Origin: a bacterium
Lineage (GTDB): Bacteria > Zhuqueibacterota > Zhuqueibacteria > Zhuqueibacterales > Geothermadaptataceae
Length of the DNA: 64,000 bases
Direction: 5' to 3'
Assembly: GCA_024275575.1 (NCBI GenBank)
Contig: JAJRYV010000134.1
Coordinates: forward strand, 62,001-126,000
Below are positions 16,934 through 26,267 of this stretch, one piece after another; position 1 is the stretch's first letter, and each line of letters opens with the position of its first letter. The notes beneath the pieces are model-generated. The model searched no databases. It was not told the DNA's origin and was given only the letters and a program-made list of their open reading frames with translations. The position numbers were made by a program, and so were the translations under genes.

Positions 16934-18496
16934 ATGAAAAAAGGAATCATCCTGCCGATTTTACTGCTCGTGCTCACGGCGCCGGTCTCGTCTCAGAATC
17001 TCGACCCGCTATGGGATATCTGGAAATATGAGCATGGCATTACCATGGAAGAATTCACCACCGCAGCCGGTGATGTGAATTATTACATCACCTGGTCGAG
17101 CTCGGCGGGTGATGCCTGGGGGCATGATATTTTTAACCGCATCGTCTCCATCGACGCCGGCGGCAGAGTGCAAACCGTGCAGAGCGACAAGCGTTACATT
17201 GCGACCTGGGAAGCACAGGAGCCTGTCAGCACCTCCATCAATCCGGCCAATAACATCATCTTTACTGTATTTGAGGATGGCAGCGATTCCCGAATTCCTG
17301 ATGAGGCTGTCAATGTGCACGGCCAACTGCATTTGCCCGACGGCACGATTATCAAAGAGAATTTTCTCATCGCCGGGGGGGCGGATGCGCAGCATTCTGC
17401 TGTCAGCGGCCATGTGCGGGGAAAATTTCTCGCTGTTTATGTGGATGATGATATGGGGAACAGCGGCGTCAGCGCCGTCAAAGTTCGTGTCTATGACGAC
17501 CAGAGCGGCGACTCCCTGCAAACCGTGAACCTCACGCCGCTGACAGAATACCACTGGTGGCCGGTGATCGCCGGCACCGATAATCACAGCCGCGCGCTCT
17601 GTGTATGGATTGTCAATACGCAGTATTTGAACGCACGCTTGATTTATGAGCGCAACGGCGAAATCGCTTTGACGCCGAACAAGCGCATTCTGAGCGGGGT
17701 GCAATTCGTCAACCAGCAGGTGAACTGGCTGCAGAACATTTCAAAATTCGTCGTGATTGCCAAAAAATTAAACAGCGATGAAAGCAAGCTCTGCCTGATT
17801 GATACCCTGGGCGACAAACTTTTAGAGCAAACCCTTGCCGGCGCAGTGTTTCAGGAAGCGAAACCGGCGGTGAAATGGGACGCCTTGGCACAGAGCTATA
17901 TTTATGTTTATCCCACCGGGAAAAATGATCTGAATATATTAAAAATCAGCGAGGGAGATATTGCATTTCAGCAGAAAATCACCGGCAACAGCAACCCGAC
18001 GCTGAAATATTATCAGTGGAAAGAAACCGGTATTTGGAGTGCGTTCATCCGCAGCGCCGACGGTGCAGACAAGTGGGATGATCATTTTATCGCATTATTT
18101 GCCATGGGTAATTATGCGACCAACGGCGTGCATCTCATTCCTGTGCACATCGCGGCGAATATTCTCATGGGGGTGAAAGACGCAGGACAGGCTGAGCGTT
18201 TCGGCCGGCGGATGAGCCTGCGGCAAAATTATCCCAATCCTTTCGGCAACACAGCATCGTCCCGCCAGGTGGAGCCCGCGATGACAACCATCGATTACAG
18301 CCTGGCTGAACCGGGAGTTGCCGGCATTAAAATTTACGACATCCGCGGTCGTCTAATCGCCACCCTCGCCGAGGGTTTTCACCCTGCCGGTGATTATCAG
18401 GTCAGGTGGTCTGCAGTTGGGCAGGCGAGCGGGCTTTATTTTTGTCAATTGCAATCAGGCGAGTTTTCGCGGGTGATTAAAATGATCGTCCGGTAG
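16934..18496 (+). CDS. Secreted T9SS-sorted protein, EAQEP paralog family, divergent copy C
   Basis: The product has 520 residues; GAAGGTGAAG precedes the ATG. The signal peptide ends near APVSSQ. The mature region is a distant relative of the genes at 1573 and 4190: EHGITMEEF, YYITWSSSAGDAWGHDIF, TWEAQEPVSTS and SGHVRGKFLAVYVDDD line up with the corresponding blocks there. The sorting domain starts at about residue 434 with NYPNPFGN and contains an insertion before IDYSLAEPG. No catalytic motif was recognised. Its position at the end of the receptor module suggests a surface role in glycan capture or processing, which is inference. Confidence 0.78.
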   Translation: MKKGIILPILLLVLTAPVSSQNLDPLWDIWKYEHGITMEEFTTAAGDVNYYITWSSSAGDAWGHDIFNRIVSIDAGGRVQTVQSDKRYIATWEAQEPVSTSINPANNIIFTVFEDGSDSRIPDEAVNVHGQLHLPDGTIIKENFLIAGGADAQHSAVSGHVRGKFLAVYVDDDMGNSGVSAVKVRVYDDQSGDSLQTVNLTPLTEYHWWPVIAGTDNHSRALCVWIVNTQYLNARLIYERNGEIALTPNKRILSGVQFVNQQVNWLQNISKFVVIAKKLNSDESKLCLIDTLGDKLLEQTLAGAVFQEAKPAVKWDALAQSYIYVYPTGKNDLNILKISEGDIAFQQKITGNSNPTLKYYQWKETGIWSAFIRSADGADKWDDHFIALFAMGNYATNGVHLIPVHIAANILMGVKDAGQAERFGRRMSLRQNYPNPFGNTASSRQVEPAMTTIDYSLAEPGVAGIKIYDIRGRLIATLAEGFHPAGDYQVRWSAVGQASGLYFCQLQSGEFSRVIKMIVR

Positions 18497-18546
18497 CCGA
18501 AATTCCCCCGGGGCCAACCCGAGACCAGGGGCATGGTGGTGCGAGA

Positions 18547-18578
18547 GGCGCACTCCGGTTGGATACAGCCGGAGCGCC
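18547..18578. terminator. Hairpin between convergent genes
   Basis: GGCG and CTCCGG at 18547-18558 pair with CCGGAG and CGCC at 18569-18578, with a two-base bulge and a 10-base loop, between two convergent genes. It has no T-tract, so this is a weak call. Confidence 0.35.
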
Positions 18579-18631
18579 GAATCGATTATGCACTCTTAAC
18601 TTTCTGTAAGCAGATTTATTACTCACTTGTC

Positions 18632-19231
18632 TTATTGCAACAATAGCATCCTTTTTGTAGAAATGAATTCTCCGACTCTTATTTCGTAAAAATACGATCC
18701 GCTGGCGGCTCGTCTTCCGGTATCATCCCTGCCATTCCATAGCACTGAATAGGCACCCGCCGGTTTGTTTTCATGAACCAGACTTCGGACTTGCCGTCCC
18801 AATAAATCATATATTTTCAGCATCACCTGGCCACTGTGGCCTACGGTATAATTGATCGTCGTTGACGGATTGAATGGATTGGGGTAATTCTGTTGCAATT
18901 GAAATGTGCGTGTATCGGCCGGCGGTGCTGTATCGACTGAAGTCGGCACACTCGGGCCGGTATTATCGATAATGAAGTTGATCATCGCGCTGTTGACCCC
19001 ACCGTTCCCGCTTTTTGCAAAAAACTCTGAGCCAGTATGCTTCATCTGCAAGGCTGTCCGTTTCGACGTGAAAAATATAGGGTGGAGCTGTCAATTGCTT
19101 TATCACAACAACAATTGGAGTTGTTTCAAGAAGGATCTTTTTTACCTCGGAGTAACCAAGCATAAAGGTGACCGTATCGATACCGGCGCTGTTTATTGTC
19201 CCTACATCGGGATTGAAGGCTGTCGCCTTGT
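18632..19231 (-). pseudogene. 3' remnant of surface-protein gene: Ig-like domain plus T9SS sorting domain
   Basis: This is the tail of a minus-strand gene cut by the IS21-type element at 19232-20538. Reading from 19231 down it encodes an Ig-like repeat (PYIFHVETDSLADEAYWLRV), then the frame shifts at the run of six A at 19019-19024. With one base fewer, the protein would read through LRVFAKSGNGG into SAMINFIIDNTGP, so a single-base insertion accounts for the break. The remainder is a complete sorting domain (NYPNPFNPSTTINYT, ending STKRMLLLQ). The matching 5' part is at 20539-21259. Confidence 0.8.
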
Positions 19232-20538
19232 TGTCGGCGGGCACTTTAAAACCGACCACTTCAAGTGTGAATTATTTTAGTGGTTTTATTATTGATAGTG
19301 TTTTAATCATTTATTTTGGTTTTTGCAATTGCTTTAAGTCTATAGCTTTTTCCGGGAATTTTAAGGAAATGTGCTTCTTTCAACAGCCGATCCAGGATTG
19401 CTGAAGTTGTCGCTGTATCACCAAGAATTTTGTCCCAATTTTCAATGGGTCTGTTTGTAGCAATGATATTAGCACCCTGATGGTATCTGCGATGAAAGGC
19501 AACGACTTTAGTTCCGTCTAATACTTTGACCCATTCGGCATTGAAATGCACATTAACGGTTTGGCCGAGATAGTGATGAGGAACGGAGTAATAAGCTTTG
19601 GCGACTTCGATGTGCCCGTCCGGTTGGACTTTGCGAGTACCGATTTTGAAATATTGAAAAAGTCTGATTGGTAGCGGCTGCAGGGCTTTTTGTTCCGTTT
19701 CAGTGAAGAGCGTCCAGACTTGTTTTTTGGTAGTGCCGTGAATGCGGGTTCGCGCCCATGTCCGGTTCCAGTTTCTGAGATGGGCATTCTGGGCTTGCAG
19801 GGATTCGAATTTCAGACCTTTTAAAGCATTGTCTTTGGTATAACCCACGCCGGATTCGGTTTTTCCTTTGTGTTCGGGTTTGCGCGGTAAACAGGGTAAA
19901 GGAGCAAAACCGGCATGTTTTGCAAAGGCTGCATAAAGTGGGTTGAGCTCCGGCTCGTAGAGATGCGCCTTGAGCACACCGGCTTTGAGGTTGTCGAGCC
20001 GGATGAGTTTTGGCACGCCGCCAAAGGCTTCGAAGGCGTGCTCGTGGCAGCGAATGAAAGTCTCGACATCTTGCGTCCAAACGACTTCTTCATAAGAATG
20101 GCGAGAGAAGGACAGCACTATTTTGAACTCCCAGGGCCGAACGTAGCGACTGTTCTTCAAGGTTGGTGCTGCCTGCCCAAAATCAACTTGCGCTTCTTCG
20201 CCCGGCGCTGTATGGATGCGGGCGAAAACTTTGGGCGCTTTCTTTTTAAGCTTTCGCACATAGCGTTTGACACTGTCATAGCCGTGGGGGAAAACATTTT
20301 CAACCACCAGGTCTTGATAAATCCGTTGCGCGGTTAAATCCTGGCGTAGTTTCTCGCGAATGATTTTGTCATAGGCTTGCGCCTGGCTAATGCGAGCAGG
20401 CTTTTTAAGCGCTGCGTTTTCGGGCAATCCATCGTCCAAACAGTTTGCTTGAGATGACTTTTCGGAAAAAGGACTCGGTGGGCACTTTGGTCGGTTTTAA
20501 AATGCCCACAACTGGTCGGTTTTAACCGCCCGCCGACT
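19232..20538. mobile_element. IS21-family remnant, about 1.3 kb, internally deleted
   Basis: The ends carry inverted repeats: GTCGGCGGGCACTTTAAAAC from 19233 on the left, and on the right GTTTTAACCGCCCGCCGAC ending about 20536. A further internal copy, TGGTCGGTTTTAAAATGCCC at 20488-20507, fits the multiple end repeats of IS21 elements. IS21 elements normally run about 2-2.5 kb with istA and istB; this one holds a single fused frame. I could not see a target-site duplication. It sits inside a minus-strand surface-protein gene whose two halves flank it. Confidence 0.8.
19303..20439 (-). pseudogene. IstA transposase truncated at the N-terminus and fused in frame to the IstB C-terminus
   Basis: The frame encodes 378 residues from a TTG. 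The DDE integrase core is present: Asp in AQVDFGQA, Asp in KLIRLDNLKAG and Glu in HKGKTESGVGY. The N-terminal helix-turn-helix expected before the YDKIIREKL region is missing. After the IstA C-terminal domain (AFHRRYHQGANI) the frame passes without a stop at about 19464 into IATNRPIENWDKILGD...AILDRLL...KSYRL, which is the end of the IstB ATPase. Most of istB, including its Walker motifs, is therefore deleted. Transposition activity is unlikely. Confidence 0.85.
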
Positions 20539-21259
20539 GGAAACCGTCCTGGTCAATATCTGCAAAACGGATGTTGTTCGGGTAACCATTGTAAAAATTG
20601 AGAGTAAACGGCTCGGGATCGAGTTGCCAGTTTGGTTTGGAAGCATTGCCGGTGTTCCAATAGAGTTTTAATCTGGAGTCGAAGTGTGTAATGGCATCAA
20701 GGTCATGGTCATTATCAAGATCGGCAAAGGCAATAAACTTGTTACCGATAATCGCGTGCATAATTGAATCAGCTTGCGCCCAGATGACATTGCCGGCGTT
20801 TCCAGTGTTTTGCCAGTATCTGAATGTGTTTGTATGATTATTCGGCAGAATCAGATCGGCTTTTCCATCGCCGTTCAAATCCGCTAAAGAGGGGATCTCG
20901 TTTCCGGTAAAATCTGGTATCGGATCAATCCCCCAGCCGGGGCGATTTTTAAAACCGATCGCAGTATTCAGACCTCAATTTTGGTACATACGCATGCCAA
21001 CCGAGTCCAATACGACTAAATCGAGCCAGGAGTCACCATCGATATCTCTGAGATCAATTCCGGCAGAACCAAAACTCTGAGCGCCGCCGGGATTAATGAG
21101 CAGATCATCCCGCACCCACTGCCCGTGTTGAGCGAAAACCGGCGTGATTATCAGAAGGTGAATCAATAGCAACAAAAGGAGATGGTTTTGAGAATATCTA
21201 AACGAAACATGATTTTTTAGCAAACCACGGCTGAGGTGAACGACCATGAACTGCGGCAC
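20539..21259 (-). pseudogene. 5' remnant of surface-protein gene: FG-GAP/VCBS repeats, with in-frame TGA
   Basis: This is the first half of the gene whose tail is at 18632-19231. It starts near 21259 (GTG) or 21247 (ATG), with a signal peptide ending near TPVFAQ, and encodes FG-GAP/VCBS-type repeats with Ca-binding-like loops (DLRDIDGDSWLDLVVL, DLNGDGKADLILPNN, DLDNDHDLDAITHFD, DIDQDG). A TGA at 20975-20977 interrupts the same frame (MYQN-stop-GLNTAIGFKNRP). The coding potential ends at the IS21 remnant. Such repeats are common in secreted adhesins and glycan-binding proteins of these phyla. A second broken relative lies at 53978. Confidence 0.78.
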
Positions 21260-21275
21260 ATTAATTTTTGAATTG

Positions 21276-22442
21276 TTATGTGTTTTTAACAGATTTCAGA
21301 ACAAAATAACCAACAATTCCCGACATGAATGACCCTGCGAGTATGGCTAATTTATCTGTGTATTGAAAAATACTATCGTCTTCGAACGCTAGTGAAGCTA
21401 TAAATAAACTCATCGTAAACCCAATACCTGTAAGCACCGATACCCCATAAAGATGCACCCAGTTACCGTCTTTTGGAAGTTTTGCCAGCTTAAGTTTTAT
21501 TGCAAGCCAACTGAAACCGAAAACACCAACCTGCTTGCCGATAAACAGCCCCAATATAATGCCTGTTGGCACGGCGCCGGACATTTGGCTTAGAGATATT
21601 TCAGTGATATTTACACCTGCATTTACGAAAGCAAATAATGGCAGAATGAAAAATGCAACCCAGAAATGGAGGTTATGTTCTATTTCTTTCAGGGGGGAAA
21701 TGGGTTTTTTGTTTTCATCTTTGACATTCAATGGAATTGTAAAGGCCAATGCGACCCCGGCTAATGTCGCATGGACTCCGGATTTAAGAACACTTACCCA
21801 TAATATTGTGCCGACAATAAAATAGGCGGCTTTTTTTGATACACCGAAGAGATTAAAAGTGATCAAAACAGCCAGCGAAATGATGGCAATTGCAATAGAT
21901 AATGTGGATAGCTCGGTAGTATAAAAAATAGCAATTATAATTATTGCCCCTAAATCATCAATAATAGCTAATGCCATTAAGAATATTTTAAGTGAAACCG
22001 GAACTCGATTACCCAACAGAGAAAGGATACCCAATGCAAAAGCAATATCGGTTGCTGTCGGTATTGCCCATCCACCAACAGCAATTGGGTTGTTTTGATT
22101 GAATAATAAATACACTGCTGCCGGAACAACCATTCCGCCAATAGCAGCCATTCCTGGTAGTGCAACTTGCCCCAAAGAAGATAGATGGCCTTCCAATATC
22201 TCTCTCTTGACTTCCATACCAATTAACAAAAAGAAAATGACCATCAGACCATCATTTACCCAATGATAAAGTGTCTTGTTAAGATGCAGTGCGCCAACTC
22301 GAATTTCTACAGGTATGTGTAAGAAAGAGGCATAGAGTGATGACATTCCGCTATTGCTTAACGCAAGCGCCAAAATCGTTGCAAATATCAACAAAATGCC
22401 GCTTGCAGATTCTTTTTTTATAAATTCTTCAATTGCTTTCAT
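21276..22442 (-). CDS. nhaA: Na+/H+ antiporter NhaA
   Basis: The 388-residue polytopic inner-membrane protein matches NhaA throughout: HWVNDGLMVIFFLLIGMEVKRE, GMAAIGGMVVPA, and the transport signature region GWAIPTATDIAFALGILSLLG with the paired aspartates of AIIDDLGAIIIIAIFY. NhaA exchanges cytoplasmic Na+ (or Li+) for external H+ in pH and salt homeostasis. The length is the family norm. The codon choice is clearly more AT-rich than that of neighbouring genes, and the gene lies between an IS remnant and a repeat-bearing gap, so recent acquisition is possible. Confidence 0.93.
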   Translation of the reverse strand: MKAIEEFIKKESASGILLIFATILALALSNSGMSSLYASFLHIPVEIRVGALHLNKTLYHWVNDGLMVIFFLLIGMEVKREILEGHLSSLGQVALPGMAAIGGMVVPAAVYLLFNQNNPIAVGGWAIPTATDIAFALGILSLLGNRVPVSLKIFLMALAIIDDLGAIIIIAIFYTTELSTLSIAIAIISLAVLITFNLFGVSKKAAYFIVGTILWVSVLKSGVHATLAGVALAFTIPLNVKDENKKPISPLKEIEHNLHFWVAFFILPLFAFVNAGVNITEISLSQMSGAVPTGIILGLFIGKQVGVFGFSWLAIKLKLAKLPKDGNWVHLYGVSVLTGIGFTMSLFIASLAFEDDSIFQYTDKLAILAGSFMSGIVGYFVLKSVKNT

Positions 22443-22977
22443 TTAATCCCTGTCTCCCTGGTCAAGTGCAATCTGTGGTGTGTGCCCGGTATGGCATCTG
22501 TTCAATATGTGTCAGAGAAGCGTCCCCTGAGCTTGCCGAAGCGAGACACAATCTCCCTGCAGAACTTGGCTTCTTCAAATTCAGCGTCCGCCTGATGCGC
22601 TGAACAGATATCCGGTATGGCTCGTGTGTATTTGATTATACTAAATATACACAGATTTTCCAGAGGGTGCAAGTTCTTATAAACAAGTTTGTCACTCCTG
22701 GTAGCCATAATTTTGCAGCAGCAATTCCGGCGCACTGAATTTGATGGAGTTTGTGGTTCGTGAGATAGCTGGAATTTCAAAAGTACCTTTCACCAGACGG
22801 ATACATACCTTAAATTGACGGGGCATACCCGTGTGGAAAAAATGGCTTCAGCCAATAAAATTGCAAAAAGAGAGACATTCAACTCAACTTCGCCAAAGGG
22901 TTGCATTCCGCTTAAATGTTTACTATATTTTTACGATCAAATCTTTATCCCCGTTAAAAACCCAAAGTGGAGTCTGT
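22443..22977. other. Intergenic region with a dispersed repeat
   Basis: No convincing gene is present. At 22507-22613 lies GAGAAGCG...CCTGAGCTTGCCGAAGCGA and, further on, TCAGCGTCCGC...CTGAACAG; both blocks occur in the same order at 61383-61516, and the first block also at about 46212. This is one of the dispersed intergenic repeats in the window. The remaining sequence looks featureless. Confidence 0.6.
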
Positions 22978-24156
22978 ATGGGTCAGGAATCCCCGCGGAA
23001 AGCGCAGAGTGCGGGCGCGTCAAAAGTATTTTCCAAAATTCAAGCCGACCGATTCAGTCGTTATTTTTTGTTCATCGTCATTATTTTTTCTGCTCTCCTG
23101 TTTTTTAAAATCATGAAATTTTTCCTCCTGCCTGTTTTTCTTGCCGCCATTTTCAGCGGTTTACTCTATCCTTTTTATGAAAAACTGCTGCGCTGGACCT
23201 CTGGCCGCAAAGGGCTGAGCGCTTTCCTGACATGTATTTTTCTGATGCTGGTGATCATCGTGCCCACTTATTTTGTCATCGATGTGGTGCGGGTGGAAGC
23301 GGTGCAGCTCTACCAAACCCACGAACAGACGATTACTGAATTCAGGAACAAGCTGCATTCGGGCACCTGGGGCGAGATCGTCAGCAGCACACGTGATCGC
23401 TACGGTATCAACCTCGAAGAATTCGATATCCTCAACACCATCAAAACAGCACTCACCGGGGTGGGGAATTTTCTCGTCACCGCGGTGAACAAAACCTGGC
23501 AGGGTACTTTTCAGTTTCTGATGGATTTTCTCATCATGTTTTTCACCATGTATTATTTTTTCAAAGACGGCGATCGGCTCATCGATTATTTGAAATATTT
23601 AAGCCCCCTGCGGGATGAGCATGAAGATCGGTTGATCCGGCAGTTTAATTCCATCTCCCGTGCCACCGTAAAAGGTACCCTGCTTATCGGCCTGACACAG
23701 GGCGGGCTCGGGGCATTGTTGCTGTGGGCTTTCGGCTTCAAGTCTCCGGTCGTATTCGGCATGGTGATGTTCATTCTGTCGGTCATTCCCATGGTCGGCG
23801 GTTGGCTGGTGCTCTATCCGGCAGCTATTTACGAACTCGTTCTCGGTCACTACTGGCAGGGGCTGGCGATCGTCATCATAACAGCAGTTATCATCAGCAA
23901 CATCGATAATTTCATGCGCCCGAAGCTGGTCGGCCGCGATACCGGCATGCATGACCTGCTGATTTTCTTCTCCTCCATCGGCGGTATCTATGTCTTTGGA
24001 GTTATGGGTTTCATTCTCGGCCCCATCATCACCGTCCTGTTTATGACCGTTCTTGACATTTACAGCATCGAATTTAAAGAACAACTGGACCTGGCGCAGG
24101 ACACGGAGACGGTGAAAAAAATCGAACCGGCGCAAGAGCAGGGTGAGACGACTTGA
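22978..24156 (+). CDS. AI-2E family (UPF0118/PerM-like) membrane transporter
   Basis: The product is 392 residues from ATG 22978 (GGAG about 7 bases upstream); upstream in-frame starts would add a non-hydrophobic leader encoded by intergenic-looking DNA. It has about seven to eight membrane segments in the family pattern: two N-terminal helices (YFLFIVIIFSALLFFKI, FLLPVFLAAIFSGLLYPFY), a long soluble middle region, then helices including MDFLIMFFTMYYFFKDG and GVMGFILGPIITVLF. Members export signal molecules or act as Na+/H+ antiporters, so the name does not settle the substrate. An acidic, Gln-rich tail ends the protein. Confidence 0.85.
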   Translation: MGQESPRKAQSAGASKVFSKIQADRFSRYFLFIVIIFSALLFFKIMKFFLLPVFLAAIFSGLLYPFYEKLLRWTSGRKGLSAFLTCIFLMLVIIVPTYFVIDVVRVEAVQLYQTHEQTITEFRNKLHSGTWGEIVSSTRDRYGINLEEFDILNTIKTALTGVGNFLVTAVNKTWQGTFQFLMDFLIMFFTMYYFFKDGDRLIDYLKYLSPLRDEHEDRLIRQFNSISRATVKGTLLIGLTQGGLGALLLWAFGFKSPVVFGMVMFILSVIPMVGGWLVLYPAAIYELVLGHYWQGLAIVIITAVIISNIDNFMRPKLVGRDTGMHDLLIFFSSIGGIYVFGVMGFILGPIITVLFMTVLDIYSIEFKEQLDLAQDTETVKKIEPAQEQGETT

Positions 24157-24358
24157 GCCTGTTGCATCATACCGCGAACCGCATAAAAGAGAACTACTGT
24201 ATTTATTTTCACCATTTTTTACTTGATTTGTGAGTTAAAACCTGTTATCATATCGAGTTATTTTTTTCAAAATTGAGCTCTGCCTCACAGCAACCTTTTG
24301 TTGTCGCCTTTCAAACCGGCCCCAATATCACGTTCTAAAACGCCGACAGGTTTTTTAG

Positions 24359-24373
24359 AACCCAGTCAGGGTT
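24359..24373. repeat. Variant palindromic repeat ahead of parE
   Basis: AACCCAGTCAGGGTT resembles the AACCCTGWCAGGGTT palindromes at 16825 and 16898, and ends 31 bases before the parE start. CGCCGACAGG just upstream (24341-24350) is a related half-site. The rest of the 24157-24404 gap is AT-rich and probably contains the parE promoter, but I cannot name the boxes. Confidence 0.5.
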
Positions 24374-24404
24374 GCATGGAAATCAACATAAACGAATGAG
24401 GATC

Positions 24405-26267
24405 ATGGAACATATTCAGTATACTGAGGAAAATATCCGCTCGCTGGACTGGCGTGAACATATCCGCATGCGGCCAGGCATGTATATCGGCAAAACCGGC
24501 GACGGTTCGAGCCCCGATGACGGCATTTATGTGCTGGTGAAAGAAATTATCGATAATTGCATCGATGAACATGTGATGGGATTCGGGCGCACTATCGAGA
24601 TCAGGATATCGGACCATAAAGTAACCGTGCGCGATTATGGCCGCGGTATTCCGTTGGGTAAAGTAGTCGATTGCGTTGCCAAGATCAATACCGGTGGCAA
24701 ATATGATTCGAAAGCCTTTAAAAAATCCGTCGGTATCAATGGCGTCGGTACCAAAGCCGTGAATGCTTTATCGAATTTTTTTATGGTGGAATCCATTCGC
24801 GATGGCAAGAGCAAAGTTGCTGAATTTCATCAGGGCGAGCTTACCAAAGACCATAAAATCGGCAAAACCGTGGAGCGCAACGGCACCCTCATCACTTTCG
24901 TCCCCGACAGTACTGTCTTTAAAAATTTTCGTTATATTCCCGATTTTCTCGATAATCAATTATGGAACTACGCCTACCTCAACTCCGGCCTGACAATCAA
25001 TTTCAACGGTAAAAAGTATTATTCGAAAAACGGTCTGCTCGATCTGCTTTCACGCAAAACCGAATCCGAAAACCTGCGCTATCCGATCATTCATCTCAAA
25101 GGGGATGACATCGAAATTGCGGTGACACATTGCGGTCAGTATGGCGAGCAATACTACAGCTTTGTCAACGGCCAGTATACCACCCAGGGCGGTACGCACC
25201 AGAGTGCTTTCCGCGAATTTTTCGTTAAAACCGTGCGTGAGTTTTATCAGAAAGATTTCGATGCGGCGGATATCCGGCAAACGATCGTTGGGGCGATCAG
25301 TGTGCGCATCGAAGAGCCGGTATTCGAATCACAGACGAAGACGAAGCTTGGTTCCGCCAATATTGCGCCCAATGGTCCGACGTTGCGCTCATGGATTAAT
25401 GATTTTCTTAAAAAAGCGCTCGATGATTATCTGCACAAACATCAGGATATCGCCGATGCGCTGTTGGCGCGTATTCAGCAATCAGAAAAAGAGCGCAAGG
25501 AAATGGCGGGTATTCGCAAACTCGCCAACCAGCGCGCCAAAAAAGCCAATTTACATAACAAAAAACTGCGCGACTGCCGGGCTCACCTCAACGACAAACG
25601 CGGTAACAAACAACTCGAAACCACCCTGTTTATCACCGAGGGCGATTCTGCCAGCGGGTCGATCACCAAATCGCGCAATGTCGATACCCAGGCGGTTTTC
25701 AGTTTGCGCGGTAAACCGTTGAATTCATTTGGCCTGTCGAAAAAAATCGTCTATGAAAATGAAGAATTCAACCTGCTGCAACATGCGCTCAATATCGAAG
25801 ACGGCATCGAGGGCCTGCGCTATAATAACGTCGTCATCGCCACCGATGCCGATGTCGACGGCATGCATATCCGGTTGCTGCTGTTGACTTTTATTCTGCA
25901 ATTCTTCCCGGAACTGGTGCGCAGCGGGCATTTGTATATTCTCGAAACACCGCTTTTTCGCGTCAGGAACAAGAAAGAGACCATCTACTGTTACGATGAA
26001 AATGAAAAACAGGCTGCTATCAAAAAAATCGGCAAAAACGCCGAGATCACCCGCTTCAAAGGGCTGGGAGAGATCAGCCCCGGCGAATTCGGTAATTTTA
26101 TTGGTGAGGATATCCGCCTGCTGCCGGTGCTGCTGGATGAGAGCGAACCCATCGAAAAAACTTTAAGCTATTACATGGGCAAAAATACGCCGGCACGACA
26201 GGAATTTATCATCGAAAATTTGAGAATTGAAAAAGATTTAGCGGATAAAAAAAATGGCAACGAATGA
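24405..26267 (+). CDS. parE: DNA topoisomerase IV subunit B
   Basis: The product is 620 residues from ATG 24405, chosen because AGGA precedes it and because the conserved N-terminus ([24 protein letters not shown]) begins nearby; ATG 24396 is an alternative. It carries the GHKL ATPase domain ([40 protein letters not shown]), the transducer domain and the TOPRIM motifs ([27 protein letters not shown]). With ParC it forms the heterotetramer that decatenates chromosomes using ATP. The sequence type is that of the Bacteroidetes group, where such proteins are also annotated as gyrase B-like. The stop overlaps the parC start by 14 bases, so the two are cotranscribed. Confidence 0.9.
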   Translation: MEHIQYTEENIRSLDWREHIRMRPGMYIGKTGDGSSPDDGIYVLVKEIIDNCIDEHVMGFGRTIEIRISDHKVTVRDYGRGIPLGKVVDCVAKINTGGKYDSKAFKKSVGINGVGTKAVNALSNFFMVESIRDGKSKVAEFHQGELTKDHKIGKTVERNGTLITFVPDSTVFKNFRYIPDFLDNQLWNYAYLNSGLTINFNGKKYYSKNGLLDLLSRKTESENLRYPIIHLKGDDIEIAVTHCGQYGEQYYSFVNGQYTTQGGTHQSAFREFFVKTVREFYQKDFDAADIRQTIVGAISVRIEEPVFESQTKTKLGSANIAPNGPTLRSWINDFLKKALDDYLHKHQDIADALLARIQQSEKERKEMAGIRKLANQRAKKANLHNKKLRDCRAHLNDKRGNKQLETTLFITEGDSASGSITKSRNVDTQAVFSLRGKPLNSFGLSKKIVYENEEFNLLQHALNIEDGIEGLRYNNVVIATDADVDGMHIRLLLLTFILQFFPELVRSGHLYILETPLFRVRNKKETIYCYDENEKQAAIKKIGKNAEITRFKGLGEISPGEFGNFIGEDIRLLPVLLDESEPIEKTLSYYMGKNTPARQEFIIENLRIEKDLADKKNGNE

